Part shown: one piece after another, positions 43,340-51,774 of the stretch | Numbering within the stretch: position 1 is the stretch's first letter | Layout of the letters: the number at the start of each line of letters is the position of its first letter | Assembly (NCBI RefSeq): GCF_026184235.1 | Contig: NZ_CP110806.1 | Coordinates: forward strand, 4,216,001 to 4,280,000 | Reading direction: 5' to 3' | Origin: Cellulomonas sp. S1-8 | Lineage (GTDB): Bacteria; Actinomycetota; Actinomycetes; Actinomycetales; Cellulomonadaceae | DNA length: 64,000 bases | Made by a program: the position numbers and the translations under genes | The notes under the pieces: model-generated | Database searches by the model: none | What the model was told of the DNA's origin: nothing | The model's input: only the letters and a program-made list of their open reading frames with translations

Positions 43340-44755
43340 ATGAAACGCACCATGCGCACCATGCTCGTCGCCACCTTCTCGTTGGCGATGGTCGCCGCAC
43401 TGCAGATCCCGTCCGGAGCCGCCACTCAACCTGATCGAGCGGTCGAGCTACCCCGCTCGGTCGACCTGCCGGGAGGGGGCACCGCGCTCCAGCCCCGCGA
43501 CGGCGCCACCACCGACGCCGTCTTCTCTCCCCGCTCGAACTACACGGCGAACTGGACCCGTGCGTCCGCCCTGCAGATCCAGCAGGACGCCACGAACACC
43601 AAGCCGCGCATCCCCGAGCAGTTCCCGATCATGACCGAGGAGGTCTGGATCTGGGACACGTGGCCGCTGACGAGCCTCGACATGGAGCCGATCGCCTACG
43701 AGGGCTGGAACATCATCTTCGCCCTCACGGCGCCGCGGGACATCTTCTTCGGCGACCGTCACTGGCAGGCCAAGATCGGTTACTTCTACTCGCAGGACGC
43801 CGAGAACTGGACCTACGGCGGGGACCTGTTCCCGGCCGGCTCCTCGTTCGGCTCGCGCGAGTGGGCGGGGTCGACCGTGCTCACCGACACCGGTGAGGTC
43901 CAGGCGTTCTACACCGCCTCGGGTCGCGACGACGGCGGGATCGACCCGTCCGACGCACTCCAGCGGCTCGCCCAGGCGGAGGGCCGTGTGCATGCGGACG
44001 AGGACGGCGTGTACTTCACGGGCTTCGAGAACCACACCATCATCGCGGAGGCCGACGGGCGGATCTACCAGACGCTCGAGCAGTCGCAGGCCGGGCCGAT
44101 CATCTACGCGTTCCGCGACCCGTTCATCTTCCGCGACCCGACCGACCACAAGATCTACGCGCTCTTCGAGGGCAACAACGGCGGGGTCGCGGGCTCCCAC
44201 ACGTGCGACCGCAAGGAGATCGGCCGCGTGCCGGGCGGGCACGTGGTCCCGGCGGACGCCCGGTACTACACGGGCAACATCGGCATCATGGAGCTGCGCA
44301 ACGCCGACTTCACGTCGTGGCGCCTGCTGCCGCCGCTGCTGTCGGCCGAGTGCGTGAACCAGCAGACCGAACGGCCGCACCTGATCGTCCACGAGGGGAA
44401 GTACTACCTGTGGACCATCAGCCACATGTTCACGTTCGCCCCGGGACTCACGGGTCCGGACGGCCTGTACGGCTTCGTCGGTCACGGGCTGCGCAGCGAC
44501 TACAAGCCGCTCAACAGGAGCGCCCTGGTGCTGGGCAACCCGCCCGACGCGCCGCTGCAGAACTACTCGGACTACGTGATGCCGAACCTGCTCGTCGAGA
44601 GCTTCATCGACACCGTGCCCACGGCTGACGGCGGCGTCGTCTACGGCGGCACGCTGGCTCCGACGCTCGAGATCGAGCTCGAGGGCGACCGGTCCTGGCT
44701 CGTCGACGAGCTGCCGTACGCCTACATCCCCGCCATGACGATGTACCCGTGGTGA
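43340..44755 (+). CDS. sacB: Secreted GH68 levansucrase / fructosyltransferase
   Basis: A 471-residue exported enzyme. The ATG at 43340 has AGGGG upstream, and a GTG lies one codon earlier. A signal peptide (MLVATFSLAMVAALQIPSGA) is followed by the single GH68 five-bladed propeller. Nucleophile Asp106 is in VWIWDTWPL, EWAGS lies near 175, the transition-state stabiliser is in FRDPFIF (near 260), and the acid/base Glu344 is in QQTERPHL. These enzymes cleave sucrose and transfer fructose to make levan or inulin. The length is close to that of Gram-positive levansucrases. A bidirectional-looking terminator follows at 44800. Confidence 0.93.
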   Translation: MKRTMRTMLVATFSLAMVAALQIPSGAATQPDRAVELPRSVDLPGGGTALQPRDGATTDAVFSPRSNYTANWTRASALQIQQDATNTKPRIPEQFPIMTEEVWIWDTWPLTSLDMEPIAYEGWNIIFALTAPRDIFFGDRHWQAKIGYFYSQDAENWTYGGDLFPAGSSFGSREWAGSTVLTDTGEVQAFYTASGRDDGGIDPSDALQRLAQAEGRVHADEDGVYFTGFENHTIIAEADGRIYQTLEQSQAGPIIYAFRDPFIFRDPTDHKIYALFEGNNGGVAGSHTCDRKEIGRVPGGHVVPADARYYTGNIGIMELRNADFTSWRLLPPLLSAECVNQQTERPHLIVHEGKYYLWTISHMFTFAPGLTGPDGLYGFVGHGLRSDYKPLNRSALVLGNPPDAPLQNYSDYVMPNLLVESFIDTVPTADGGVVYGGTLAPTLEIELEGDRSWLVDELPYAYIPAMTMYPW

Positions 44756-44799
44756 TGCGCCGTACGCGGTGACTCCGGCGGCTCGAGCCGCTGACCGCA

Positions 44800-44837
44800 G
44801 CAGGAGCCCGACTCTCCCATGAGGGTCGGGCTCCTGC
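44800..44837 (+). terminator. Hairpin terminator after the levansucrase gene
   Basis: GCAGGAGCCCGAC (44800-44812) pairs perfectly with GTCGGGCTCCTGC (44825-44837). CTC/GAG extend the stem so that only a CCAT loop remains. It lies 45 bases after the stop. Confidence 0.8.
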
Positions 44838-44911
44838 CGTGCGGGCACCCGCCACGAGGTCGGGAACGACGGGGACTGCGCAACGGGCCCCGGACACGGC
44901 AGGATCGGGGC

Positions 44912-45286
44912 ATGGGATTCGTCGTGCGCGTGCTCATCAACGGGATCGCCATCTGGCTGGCGACCGTCGTCCTTCCCGGCCTGACGGTCGTCGGTGCGCA
45001 GGGCACCTGGCAGTCGGTGGGGATCATCCTGCTCATCGCGCTGGTGTTCGGCCTCGTCAACGCGATCGTCAAGCCGATCGTCGCGATCCTGTCGATCCCG
45101 CTGTACATCCTCACGCTCGGCCTGTTCACGCTGGTCGTGAACGCGCTGATGCTCATGCTCACCGCGTGGATCACCGAGCAGACGTCGTGGGGCCTGCGGA
45201 TCGACAACTTCGGCACCGCGGTGCTGGGTGCGCTCATCGTGTCGGTCGTCAGCTTCGTGCTGTCGGCGGTGACGGCGGACGAGTGA
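44912..45286 (+). CDS. Phage-holin-family (DUF360-like) membrane protein
   Basis: A 124-residue protein with four hydrophobic segments and little else. It begins MGFVVRVLINGIAIWLATVV, followed by LLIALVFGLVNAIVKPIVAI, the conserved LTLGLFTLVVNALMLMLTAW, and a final helix AVLGALIVSVVSFVLSAVTA. The LVNAIVKP and LTLGLFTLVVNA motifs are those of the widely conserved family annotated as phage holin 4_2; in most bacteria it is chromosomal and not linked to lysis. There is no sign of a prophage here. The start is preceded by AGGATCGGGG. Confidence 0.85.
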   Translation: MGFVVRVLINGIAIWLATVVLPGLTVVGAQGTWQSVGIILLIALVFGLVNAIVKPIVAILSIPLYILTLGLFTLVVNALMLMLTAWITEQTSWGLRIDNFGTAVLGALIVSVVSFVLSAVTADE

Positions 45287-45302
45287 GCACTCCGCTCCTG
45301 CA

Positions 45303-45337
45303 AACGTAGGTCGAGTTACGATAACTCCACTTACGTT
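45303..45337. promoter_or_regulatory. Long inverted repeat in front of the DUF234 ATPase gene
   Basis: The 16-base arms (45303-45318 and 45322-45337) match at 14 positions around a CGA spacer. Outer parts are AACGTA/TACGTT and inner parts GAGTTA/TAACTC. TACGAT in the centre fits a -10 box. The repeat ends 14 bases before the GTG start, so it may control the gene directly or structure the 5' end of its mRNA. Confidence 0.7.
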
Positions 45338-45350
45338 GGCAGGAGACGCT

Positions 45351-46844
45351 GTGATCGCCCGTCCCACCGATCTCTTCGACCGCGAGCACGAGTGGTCCGA
45401 GCTCGCCGCGTTCGCCACCGCGGACGCGCCGGGGATACGGATCGCCCTGCTGTCCGGCCGTCGCCGGTACGGCAAGTCGTACCTGCTCCGGCGGCTCGCC
45501 GACGCCGTCCCCGGTCCGACCCTGGTCCACCAGGCCCGCGAGCTCACGAGCGCGCGGTCCCTCGACGAGTTCACGACCGACGTCGTCGCCGCCCTCGGCC
45601 TGCCGGACGGCGCGCGGTTCGGGACGTGGGAGGAGGCGTTGCGCGCCGCACTCGGCGTGCCCCGGCGCGGATCGGCGTCCGTCGGGCTGCGCCTCCTGGT
45701 CCTCGACGAGCTGCCGTACCTGGTCGCCGCCGCGCCGGAGATCCCGAGCATCCTGCAGCTCCTGCACGACGAGGCCCGGACGCGCACGGCGGTGCCGCCG
45801 GTCGCGGTGATCCTCTCGGGATCGTCGCTGTCCGTCATGTCGCAGCTCCACACCGGGTCGGCGCCGCTGCGGGGCCGCGCGCTGCTCGACATGTCGCTCC
45901 CGGCGTTCGACTACCGCACCGCAGCCGACTACTGGGGGGTCGCCGATCGTGACCTCGCGTTCCAGCTCGACGCGATCCTCGGCGGCACGCCCGGGTACCG
46001 GACGCTCGTGCCCGGCCCTCCGACGACGCGCGACCTCGCGCCCTGGCTCGCCAGGACGGTCCTCAACCCCGCGTCGGTCCTCTACGGCGAGAAGTCCGTG
46101 CTGCTGCGCGAGGACCCCCGGATGGTCGACACGGCGCTGTACAACTCGATCCTCGCGGCAGTGGCCGACGGCCGTCGGACGCCGCGGGAGATCGGCTCGG
46201 TCCTGGGTCGGGACTTCAACGGCCTGCGGCACCCGCTGGGCGTCCTGGAGGCCGCCGGGTTCTTGCTGCGGTCGGACGACGTGCTGACCCGGAAGCGCCC
46301 GGTGTACGCACTGGCCGACCCGATCGTCGCGTTCACCGAGGCCGTGATCGAGCCGTACCGGGCCCTTCTCGAGGAGCGCGACGTCGCCTCGGCGTGGGCG
46401 CTGGCCCAGCCGTCGTACCTCTCGCGCGTCGTCGGCCCCCGGTTCGAGCACATCGCGCGGACCTGGACCGCGCGGTACGCGGGCGACACGTTCGGCGCAC
46501 CCGTCGGGCACGTCGGCTCCGCGGTCGTCAACGACCCCGCCCACCGCACGCAGCACGAGGTCGACGTCGTCGCCCTGCCCCGAGGCGTGCCGCTGCACAC
46601 GTCCGGTGCGCCCGTCCTGGTGCTCGGCGAGGCGAAGGCGACCACCCGACCCCGCGGTCTCGCCGACCTGCGCCGGCTCGAGACCCTGCGGGACCTGGTG
46701 GCCTCCCGCGGCCACGACGTCTCCGCGACGTCGCTCCTGCTGGTGAGCCGCAACGGCTTCGACGACGACCTGCGGGCCGCCGCGCACGGCGGCCGCGTCC
46801 ACCTGGTCGACCTGCCCGTGCTCTACGGGGACCACGGGACCTGA
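45351..46844 (+). CDS. Archaeal-ATPase-type AAA protein with DUF234 nuclease-like C-terminus
   Basis: A 497-residue protein. The GTG at 45351 follows AGGAG by six bases. The N-terminal P-loop ATPase begins with FDREHEWSELAAFATADAPG. Walker A is SGRRRYGKSYLL (about 36-47), Walker B is LLVLDELPYLV and sensor 1 is VAVILSGSSLSVMSQL. A winged-helix part follows, then the DUF234 region with a PD-(D/E)xK-like pattern, HEVDVVALPR and VLVLGEAKAT, near residues 400-425. This family is abundant, often mobile and poorly understood; the conserved catalytic residues suggest an ATP-dependent nuclease. Its 3' end overlaps the convergent hydrolase gene by 22 bp. Confidence 0.88.
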   Translation: MIARPTDLFDREHEWSELAAFATADAPGIRIALLSGRRRYGKSYLLRRLADAVPGPTLVHQARELTSARSLDEFTTDVVAALGLPDGARFGTWEEALRAALGVPRRGSASVGLRLLVLDELPYLVAAAPEIPSILQLLHDEARTRTAVPPVAVILSGSSLSVMSQLHTGSAPLRGRALLDMSLPAFDYRTAADYWGVADRDLAFQLDAILGGTPGYRTLVPGPPTTRDLAPWLARTVLNPASVLYGEKSVLLREDPRMVDTALYNSILAAVADGRRTPREIGSVLGRDFNGLRHPLGVLEAAGFLLRSDDVLTRKRPVYALADPIVAFTEAVIEPYRALLEERDVASAWALAQPSYLSRVVGPRFEHIARTWTARYAGDTFGAPVGHVGSAVVNDPAHRTQHEVDVVALPRGVPLHTSGAPVLVLGEAKATTRPRGLADLRRLETLRDLVASRGHDVSATSLLLVSRNGFDDDLRAAAHGGRVHLVDLPVLYGDHGT

Positions 46845-48376
46845 GGCGCCGGTGGCCACGCGGGCTGCGCACCGACCGACCGCGCGGCAGGGAACGCCGG
46901 CCCCACCTCCGCACGGTCCGGTGCCGCCGTCACGGTGACCTGCGTCGTCGTGACCGTGGCGGGCGCCTCGCCCAGGACGTCGGTCAGCGCCCGACGCACC
47001 GCGTCGTCCGCCGGCAGGTCCGCGAGCGCGTCGTCGACCATCGCACCCGTGCGGACGTAGCCGCCCACCGCGTGCGCCTCGCTGAACGAGGGCCGCGCGG
47101 GCCCACCCGTCGCCGCGAGGTCCCGCACCACCGACAGCGCGCGCGGGCCGCCGCGCTCGCCGACGCGCCCGTCGAGGATCGACACGGCGTCCTCGCGGTG
47201 GCGGATCGTCACGGTCGCGACCCCGGGCGGGGGCGTCGCCGGGACGTCGGGCGCCCCGGCGGTGACGACGAGCCGCACCGCGTACGCCCCCGCGGTGGCT
47301 GCCGCGACGTTGGTCGCGACCATGCCCCCCTGGCTGTGCCCGACCAGCGCGACGGGCTCGTCGGACCCGATGCCCGCCTCGGCCATGGCCTCGAGAACGG
47401 CCTGCGTCATGACGTCGGGGACGCCGCCCTCGAGCGCGAGGTTGGTGCCGTTGTCGGTCGGCACGTCGCCCGTCAGGCCCGCCGCCCGGGTGCCGGGCAC
47501 GGCGACGACCCACGTGCGCGTGCCGTCGGCGTGGTCGAGTCGCTGCACGGTGACCGTGGCGAGCGGCGTACCGGGCTCCCCGGTGGCGGTGTCCTCGTCG
47601 TACGTGCGGGCCACGAGGTCGACCAGCCCCTCGACACCCCGCGGCGGCGGCAGGTCCGGGGGGTCCGTGCGCGGGACCAGCCGCACGTCGCGCGCCGGGA
47701 GCAGCCCGGCGACGTGCGCGGAGAACCGCCGCACCGGGTCGAGCTGCGGTGCGTACGCGCCGGTGACCGAGCCCAGCGCCGCGGCCAGCAGCTGCAGCGC
47801 GAGCGCCCCGCGCCCGTCGGTGACCATCCGCTGCGGCGCCTGCGCCCACCGGGCGACGTCGTCCGGCAGCCCCGCCGGCGACAACGCCCCCCACGGGTCG
47901 ACGACGAGCAGGCGCGCCTCGTCGAGCAGCAGGTCGGCCACCGCGACCCCGAGCGCCGCGCCCGACAGGACGGCCGGCCCGACCGGTCCGGCACCCATCA
48001 CGAGCCCCAGCACGCCGACGACCGTCGCCAGGCGGGCCTGCGCGTCCGTCTCGGCGAGGTCGTAGGCGGCAGCGGCGTCCTGCGTCCGCGCCGCCAGGTC
48101 CCGCACGTCGCGCGCGAGGCCGGCCGGTCCGTGCAGCGCGACCCGCAGCGCGGCCAGCGCCTCGTGCAGCGCGGCGAGCGCATCGTGCAGCGCGGCTGCC
48201 TGCGGGGCGTCGGCCGCGAGCGTCGCGGCGCGCCACGTCGCGGCACCCAGGCGACCGTCGCCGACGTCGAGGTCGTCCGCCGCCCCGCGCAGCCGACGCG
48301 CCGACTCGACCAGCTCGCCCGCGTCGACGAGCACCCGCCCGCCGCCGCCCAGCGTGAGCGAGCGCCCGTCCTTCAC
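46823..48376 (-). CDS. Alpha/beta-hydrolase coupled to a WXG-like protein
   Basis: A 517-residue protein starting at GTG 48376, which overlaps the stop of the WXG-like gene (GTGA). Residues 1-130 are helical and rich in Ala (LHDALAALHEALAALRVALH), resembling an ESX-type helical domain. A short hydrophobic part (VVGVLGLVMGAGPVGPAVLS) follows. The C-terminal half is an alpha/beta-hydrolase with the nucleophile elbow GHSQGGM and TWVVAVPGT ahead of it; Asp and His are probably in REDAVS and EAHAVGG. No signal peptide is seen, so export, if any, would be by a type VII route. Substrate is unknown; lipase, esterase or peptidase are all possible. Confidence 0.8.
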   Translation of the reverse strand: MKDGRSLTLGGGGRVLVDAGELVESARRLRGAADDLDVGDGRLGAATWRAATLAADAPQAAALHDALAALHEALAALRVALHGPAGLARDVRDLAARTQDAAAAYDLAETDAQARLATVVGVLGLVMGAGPVGPAVLSGAALGVAVADLLLDEARLLVVDPWGALSPAGLPDDVARWAQAPQRMVTDGRGALALQLLAAALGSVTGAYAPQLDPVRRFSAHVAGLLPARDVRLVPRTDPPDLPPPRGVEGLVDLVARTYDEDTATGEPGTPLATVTVQRLDHADGTRTWVVAVPGTRAAGLTGDVPTDNGTNLALEGGVPDVMTQAVLEAMAEAGIGSDEPVALVGHSQGGMVATNVAAATAGAYAVRLVVTAGAPDVPATPPPGVATVTIRHREDAVSILDGRVGERGGPRALSVVRDLAATGGPARPSFSEAHAVGGYVRTGAMVDDALADLPADDAVRRALTDVLGEAPATVTTTQVTVTAAPDRAEVGPAFPAARSVGAQPAWPPAPQVPWSP

Positions 48377-48645
48377 GCCCACGACGGCACCGCCGCCGCC
48401 AGGGGTGGGCGACCGGCGACGCACTGCTGCTCGGCCCGCCGCGCCGCCACGGCGAGCCGGTCCACGGCGTCCAGCGCGTCGAGGCAGCGCCGGAGCGCCG
48501 TCAGCAGGTCCGCGCGCCGGTCGTGCGCCGCGTCGGCCGCGACGCCGGTCCACGTCACGGCGCCGGCGCGCGCGACCGCGACCTGCGCGGACCACACCGT
48601 CGCACGGACGTCCGCGAGCGCGGCATCGATGACCTGGGTCGACAT
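48373..48645 (-). CDS. WXG-like small helical protein
   Basis: A 90-residue protein from ATG 48645. The pattern is helix (QVIDAALADVRATVWSAQVA), turn with W-T-G (VTWTGVAADAAHDRRADL), helix (LTALRRCLDALDAVDRLAVA) and a short disordered tail. This is the WXG100 layout, although the sequence is diverged. Its stop overlaps the GTG start of the alpha/beta-hydrolase, so the two are made together and may bind each other. Confidence 0.7.
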   Translation of the reverse strand: MSTQVIDAALADVRATVWSAQVAVARAGAVTWTGVAADAAHDRRADLLTALRRCLDALDAVDRLAVAARRAEQQCVAGRPPLAAAVPSWA

Positions 48646-48785
48646 GACGCAGGACGCTAGGCGCCGGCCGCACCCCGCAGGACGCGTCCGGGCCGATCTG
48701 TGGACGCGCCCTCGCGCGGTCGGCGCTGTGGTCGGCTCGGCATCGGGGACGACGACCCGGTGACGCAGCAGTCGCGCAGCTCGCC

Positions 48786-49421
48786 TCACCTCTCGGCGTC
48801 TGACCGCCCCCGCCACCACGGCCGCACCGGCCGCGCGAGCACCAACCCCGTCAGCGCGACCACCGCGACCAGTCCCACACCCCGCCACCCGGCAGCACCC
48901 GCGGTCCCCGCCACCACCCCGGCGACCACTGCGAGCACCTGCGCACCCGCCTGCACGACGAGCGCGGCCGGCAGGTCGTCGCCCAGCACGGCGAGCTCGA
49001 CGCGCGTGCGCCAGGTCGTGCGTGCGGCGACCGCCGCGAGCCGCAGCAGCACGTGCAGCAGCAGCACCAGCGCCGCGAGCACCAGCGGCGACGCGGGCTC
49101 GGCGAGCAGCACCCGCAGTCCGACGACCAGCACGACCAGCGCCGTCACCGGCCAGCGCGGCAGCGCCGCGGGCACCAGCGCGAGCGCGAGCATGAGACCC
49201 GCCGGCTCGACGGGCACGACCCGCCCCGGCATCGTGATCGCGACGACCATCGCCACCACGGACACCAGCGCGAGCCCCGCCCGCAGGGTCACCGCGGACA
49301 CCGTCGGCCCGGTCCGCACGTCGACCTCGGCCGGCTCCCCGCGCCGGCGCGACGCACGGAGCGCCGGAACCCGGTCCAGCACCCACGCCCCCAGCCCCTC
49401 GGAGCCGTAGCGGGCGCTCAT
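48786..49421 (-). CDS. Membrane protein of the MoxR/DUF58 cluster
   Basis: A 211-residue protein, ATG at 49421 overlapping the DUF58 stop (ATGA). After a charged N-terminus it has about five hydrophobic segments (TLRAGLALVSVVAMVVAI, LMLALALVPAALP, TALVVLVVGLRVLLA, LVLAALVLLLHVLLRLAAVA, LVAVVALTGLVLA). No family is recognised. It seems to be the last gene coupled to the MoxR-DUF58 unit; 140 bp separate it from the WXG-like gene. Confidence 0.75.
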   Translation of the reverse strand: MSARYGSEGLGAWVLDRVPALRASRRRGEPAEVDVRTGPTVSAVTLRAGLALVSVVAMVVAITMPGRVVPVEPAGLMLALALVPAALPRWPVTALVVLVVGLRVLLAEPASPLVLAALVLLLHVLLRLAAVAARTTWRTRVELAVLGDDLPAALVVQAGAQVLAVVAGVVAGTAGAAGWRGVGLVAVVALTGLVLARPVRPWWRGRSDAER

Positions 49422-50797
49422 CGCGGCACCCCCGCGCCGGCGCGCCGCTGCGTGCGTCGTGCCAGCACGCGCAGGGTGATCGCCGGCTGGTCGCGCCACG
49501 TCACCAGCTCGACGTCCTGGTCGACGAGCTCGGCCATGCGGTCCTCGCGGGTCAGCGTCATCAGCCGCAGGGCGAGCCGCTCGCGGTCGTACAGGCCGGA
49601 CGTGCGCGGCCGCGGCAGCACGTCGACGGCCACGACGCGGTGCCCCGCGGTCCGCCAGCGCGCGGCGACGGCCGCGGACTCGTCGTCGAGGAAGGTCGAG
49701 AACACGACGACCAGCGCACCGGACGGCAGCCGCGGGGGCCGCAGCCGCGCCGCGGGCTCACCCTCCGGGGCCGTGAGCGCGAGGGCGTGCCGGATGCGGT
49801 CGAGCTGCCGCCGTCCGCCGCCGGGCGGCACGGCGCGGCGCCGCACGCCGAGATCGTCGAGGCCGACGCGGTCCCCGCGGTCGAGGTAGGCGCGCGCCAG
49901 CGACGCCGCAGCCTGCCGTGACCGGTCCAGCGACGTGGCGTCCTGCGGGCGCGGCGCGATCGATCCGCGCCACGTGCGGGGGTCGGGTCCCAGGTCGTCG
50001 CGGGAGTCGACGACGAGCACGACGACCGCCTCGGCCTGCGCGTGCTCGCGCCGCACGTACAGCTCGCGCAGGTCCGGCGACCGACGGGCCGTGACGCGCC
50101 AGTCGATGCGCCGCAGCCGGTCGCCCGGGACCCACGGGTGCACGTCGCGCAGCCCGCCGCCCTCGCCGGGCCGACGGGACTCGTGCGGTCCGGTCAGGCC
50201 GCGCAGCCGCGTCGGCAGCGGCAGGTCGAGCAGCGGGGTCGTCGCGGGCAGCACGACGGTCGAGCGGGTCACGGCGGGGGTCGGCTCGGCGACGCTCGCG
50301 CCGTCGGGTCCGACGCCCTGCACGTCGGCCGCGGCGACCTCCTGCGGGCCCGTCCGCACGGTGCGGGCCACGACGGGCAACCGCCGCGCACCCGCGACAC
50401 GCACCAGGACGTCGGCACCCGGACGCCCCTGCCGCGTCAGGGTGACCGACGCCCACCGCGCCGGACCCTCGACGTGCAGGACCGCGTGCAGGTGACCCGC
50501 GCGGCCGCGCGCATCGGGGTCGTCGTCGCCGTCGGCCGCCTCGAGCCGCGCCCGGACGTCGCCCGTCGGCCGCCCGCGCAGCGCCCGCACCGCCAGGACC
50601 AGCGGGGCGGCACCCAGGACGGCGACGTCCGGACGGCCCGTCACGACGCCCAGCACGGCCAGCACGAGGCACGCGGCCGACGCGCACGTCACCGCGAGCG
50701 CGGGCGTCCACGGCCCGCCGGACGCGCCCGGCGCCTCGCTCCGCGCGTCCGCCCCCCACGTCGGCGGACGCACCGGGGGCGGCTCGGGCACGCTCAC
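49418..50797 (-). CDS. DUF58 domain protein
   Basis: A 459-residue protein starting at GTG 50797, overlapping the moxR stop (GTGA). It has two N-terminal hydrophobic helices (ALAVTCASAACLVLAVLGVV and the following segment), a beta-rich middle domain and the DUF58 core at about 230-290: GDRLRRIDWRVTARR, followed by LYVRREHAQAEAVVVLVVDS. The C-terminal part looks like a von Willebrand A-type fold (ALVVVFSTFLDDESAAVAAR). DUF58 proteins travel with MoxR ATPases and membrane proteins in envelope-related assembly units; the exact job is unknown. Confidence 0.9.
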   Translation of the reverse strand: MSVPEPPPVRPPTWGADARSEAPGASGGPWTPALAVTCASAACLVLAVLGVVTGRPDVAVLGAAPLVLAVRALRGRPTGDVRARLEAADGDDDPDARGRAGHLHAVLHVEGPARWASVTLTRQGRPGADVLVRVAGARRLPVVARTVRTGPQEVAAADVQGVGPDGASVAEPTPAVTRSTVVLPATTPLLDLPLPTRLRGLTGPHESRRPGEGGGLRDVHPWVPGDRLRRIDWRVTARRSPDLRELYVRREHAQAEAVVVLVVDSRDDLGPDPRTWRGSIAPRPQDATSLDRSRQAAASLARAYLDRGDRVGLDDLGVRRRAVPPGGGRRQLDRIRHALALTAPEGEPAARLRPPRLPSGALVVVFSTFLDDESAAVAARWRTAGHRVVAVDVLPRPRTSGLYDRERLALRLMTLTREDRMAELVDQDVELVTWRDQPAITLRVLARRTQRRAGAGVPR

Positions 50798-51774
50798 GCG
50801 CGGCGGGCCGTCGTCGGCCCGGCCACCTGCGCGAGCACCTCGGTCACGACCGCCTCGGGTGCCAGGCCCGCCGCCCACGCCTGCGGCGTGAGGGACAGCC
50901 GGTGCGCGAGCGCGGGCGCGGCGACGGCCTTCACGTCCTCCGGCGTCACGTAGTCGCGCCCGTCGAGGACGGCGAGGGCCCGCGCGACGAGGACCAGGGC
51001 CTGCGACCCGCGCGGCGACGCCCCGACCTCGACGGCCCGGTGCGCGCGCGTCGCGGCGGCGAGGTCCACGCAGTACGCGAGGACGTCCCCGTCGACCGCC
51101 ACGTCCTCGACGCCCGCCTGCATCGCCAGCAGCGTCGGCACGTCGACGACCTGCCGCACCGACGCCCCCTCCTGCCGCCGCGCGAGCCGCCGGGCCAGCA
51201 CGTCGACCTCGGCCGACCGCTCGGGGTATCCGACGGCCAGGCGCACCATGAACCGGTCGAGCTGCGCCTCCGGCAGCGGGTACGTGCCCTCGTACTCCAC
51301 AGGGTTGGACGTGGCGACGACGTGGAACGGCGCGGGCAGCAGGTGCGTCGTCCCGTCGACGCTGACCTGCCGCTCGGCCATCGCCTCGAGCAGCGCGGAC
51401 TGCGTCTTGGGGGCGGTGCGGTTGATCTCGTCGGCCAGCAGCAGGCCCGTGAAGATCGGCCCGGGGCGGAACTCGAACTCGGACGTCGCCGGGTCGAAGA
51501 CGCTGGAGCCCGTGACGTCCGACGGCAGCAGGTCCGGCGTGCACTGGATGCGCCGGAAGTCCAGGCCCAGCGCGGTGGCCAGGCTGCGCGCGGCGAGCGT
51601 CTTGCCGAGCCCGGGGACGTCCTCGAAGAGCACGTGCCCGCCCGCGAGCAGCGCCGCGAGCGCCACGCGCAGCGGCTGCGCCATGCCGACGACGGCCGTC
51701 GCGACCTCGTCGAGCACGGCACGGCCGCTGCGCGCGACCTCGGCGACGGGCAGTGGCGCGGGGGTCAGCGTCAT
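50794..51774 (-). CDS. MoxR family AAA+ ATPase
   Basis: A 326-residue AAA+ ATPase. The ATG at 51774 overlaps the stop of the preceding gene (ATGA). Motifs are Walker A FEDVPGLGKTLAARSL (about 50), Walker B GLLLADEINRTAPKTQSALL (about 120), sensor 1 VVATSNPVEYEGTYPLPEAQ, and arginine finger region LDRFMVRL. The C-terminal lid has GASPRGSQALVLVARALAVL. MoxR proteins act as chaperones that insert metals or activate partner proteins. The partners here are probably the DUF58 protein and the membrane proteins of this operon. Confidence 0.94.
   Translation of the reverse strand: MTLTPAPLPVAEVARSGRAVLDEVATAVVGMAQPLRVALAALLAGGHVLFEDVPGLGKTLAARSLATALGLDFRRIQCTPDLLPSDVTGSSVFDPATSEFEFRPGPIFTGLLLADEINRTAPKTQSALLEAMAERQVSVDGTTHLLPAPFHVVATSNPVEYEGTYPLPEAQLDRFMVRLAVGYPERSAEVDVLARRLARRQEGASVRQVVDVPTLLAMQAGVEDVAVDGDVLAYCVDLAAATRAHRAVEVGASPRGSQALVLVARALAVLDGRDYVTPEDVKAVAAPALAHRLSLTPQAWAAGLAPEAVVTEVLAQVAGPTTARRA

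Noticed and set aside
44912..45286. Prophage signal from the holin-family annotation
   Set aside because: The family is widespread in chromosomes, and no phage structural, lysis or integrase gene is near.
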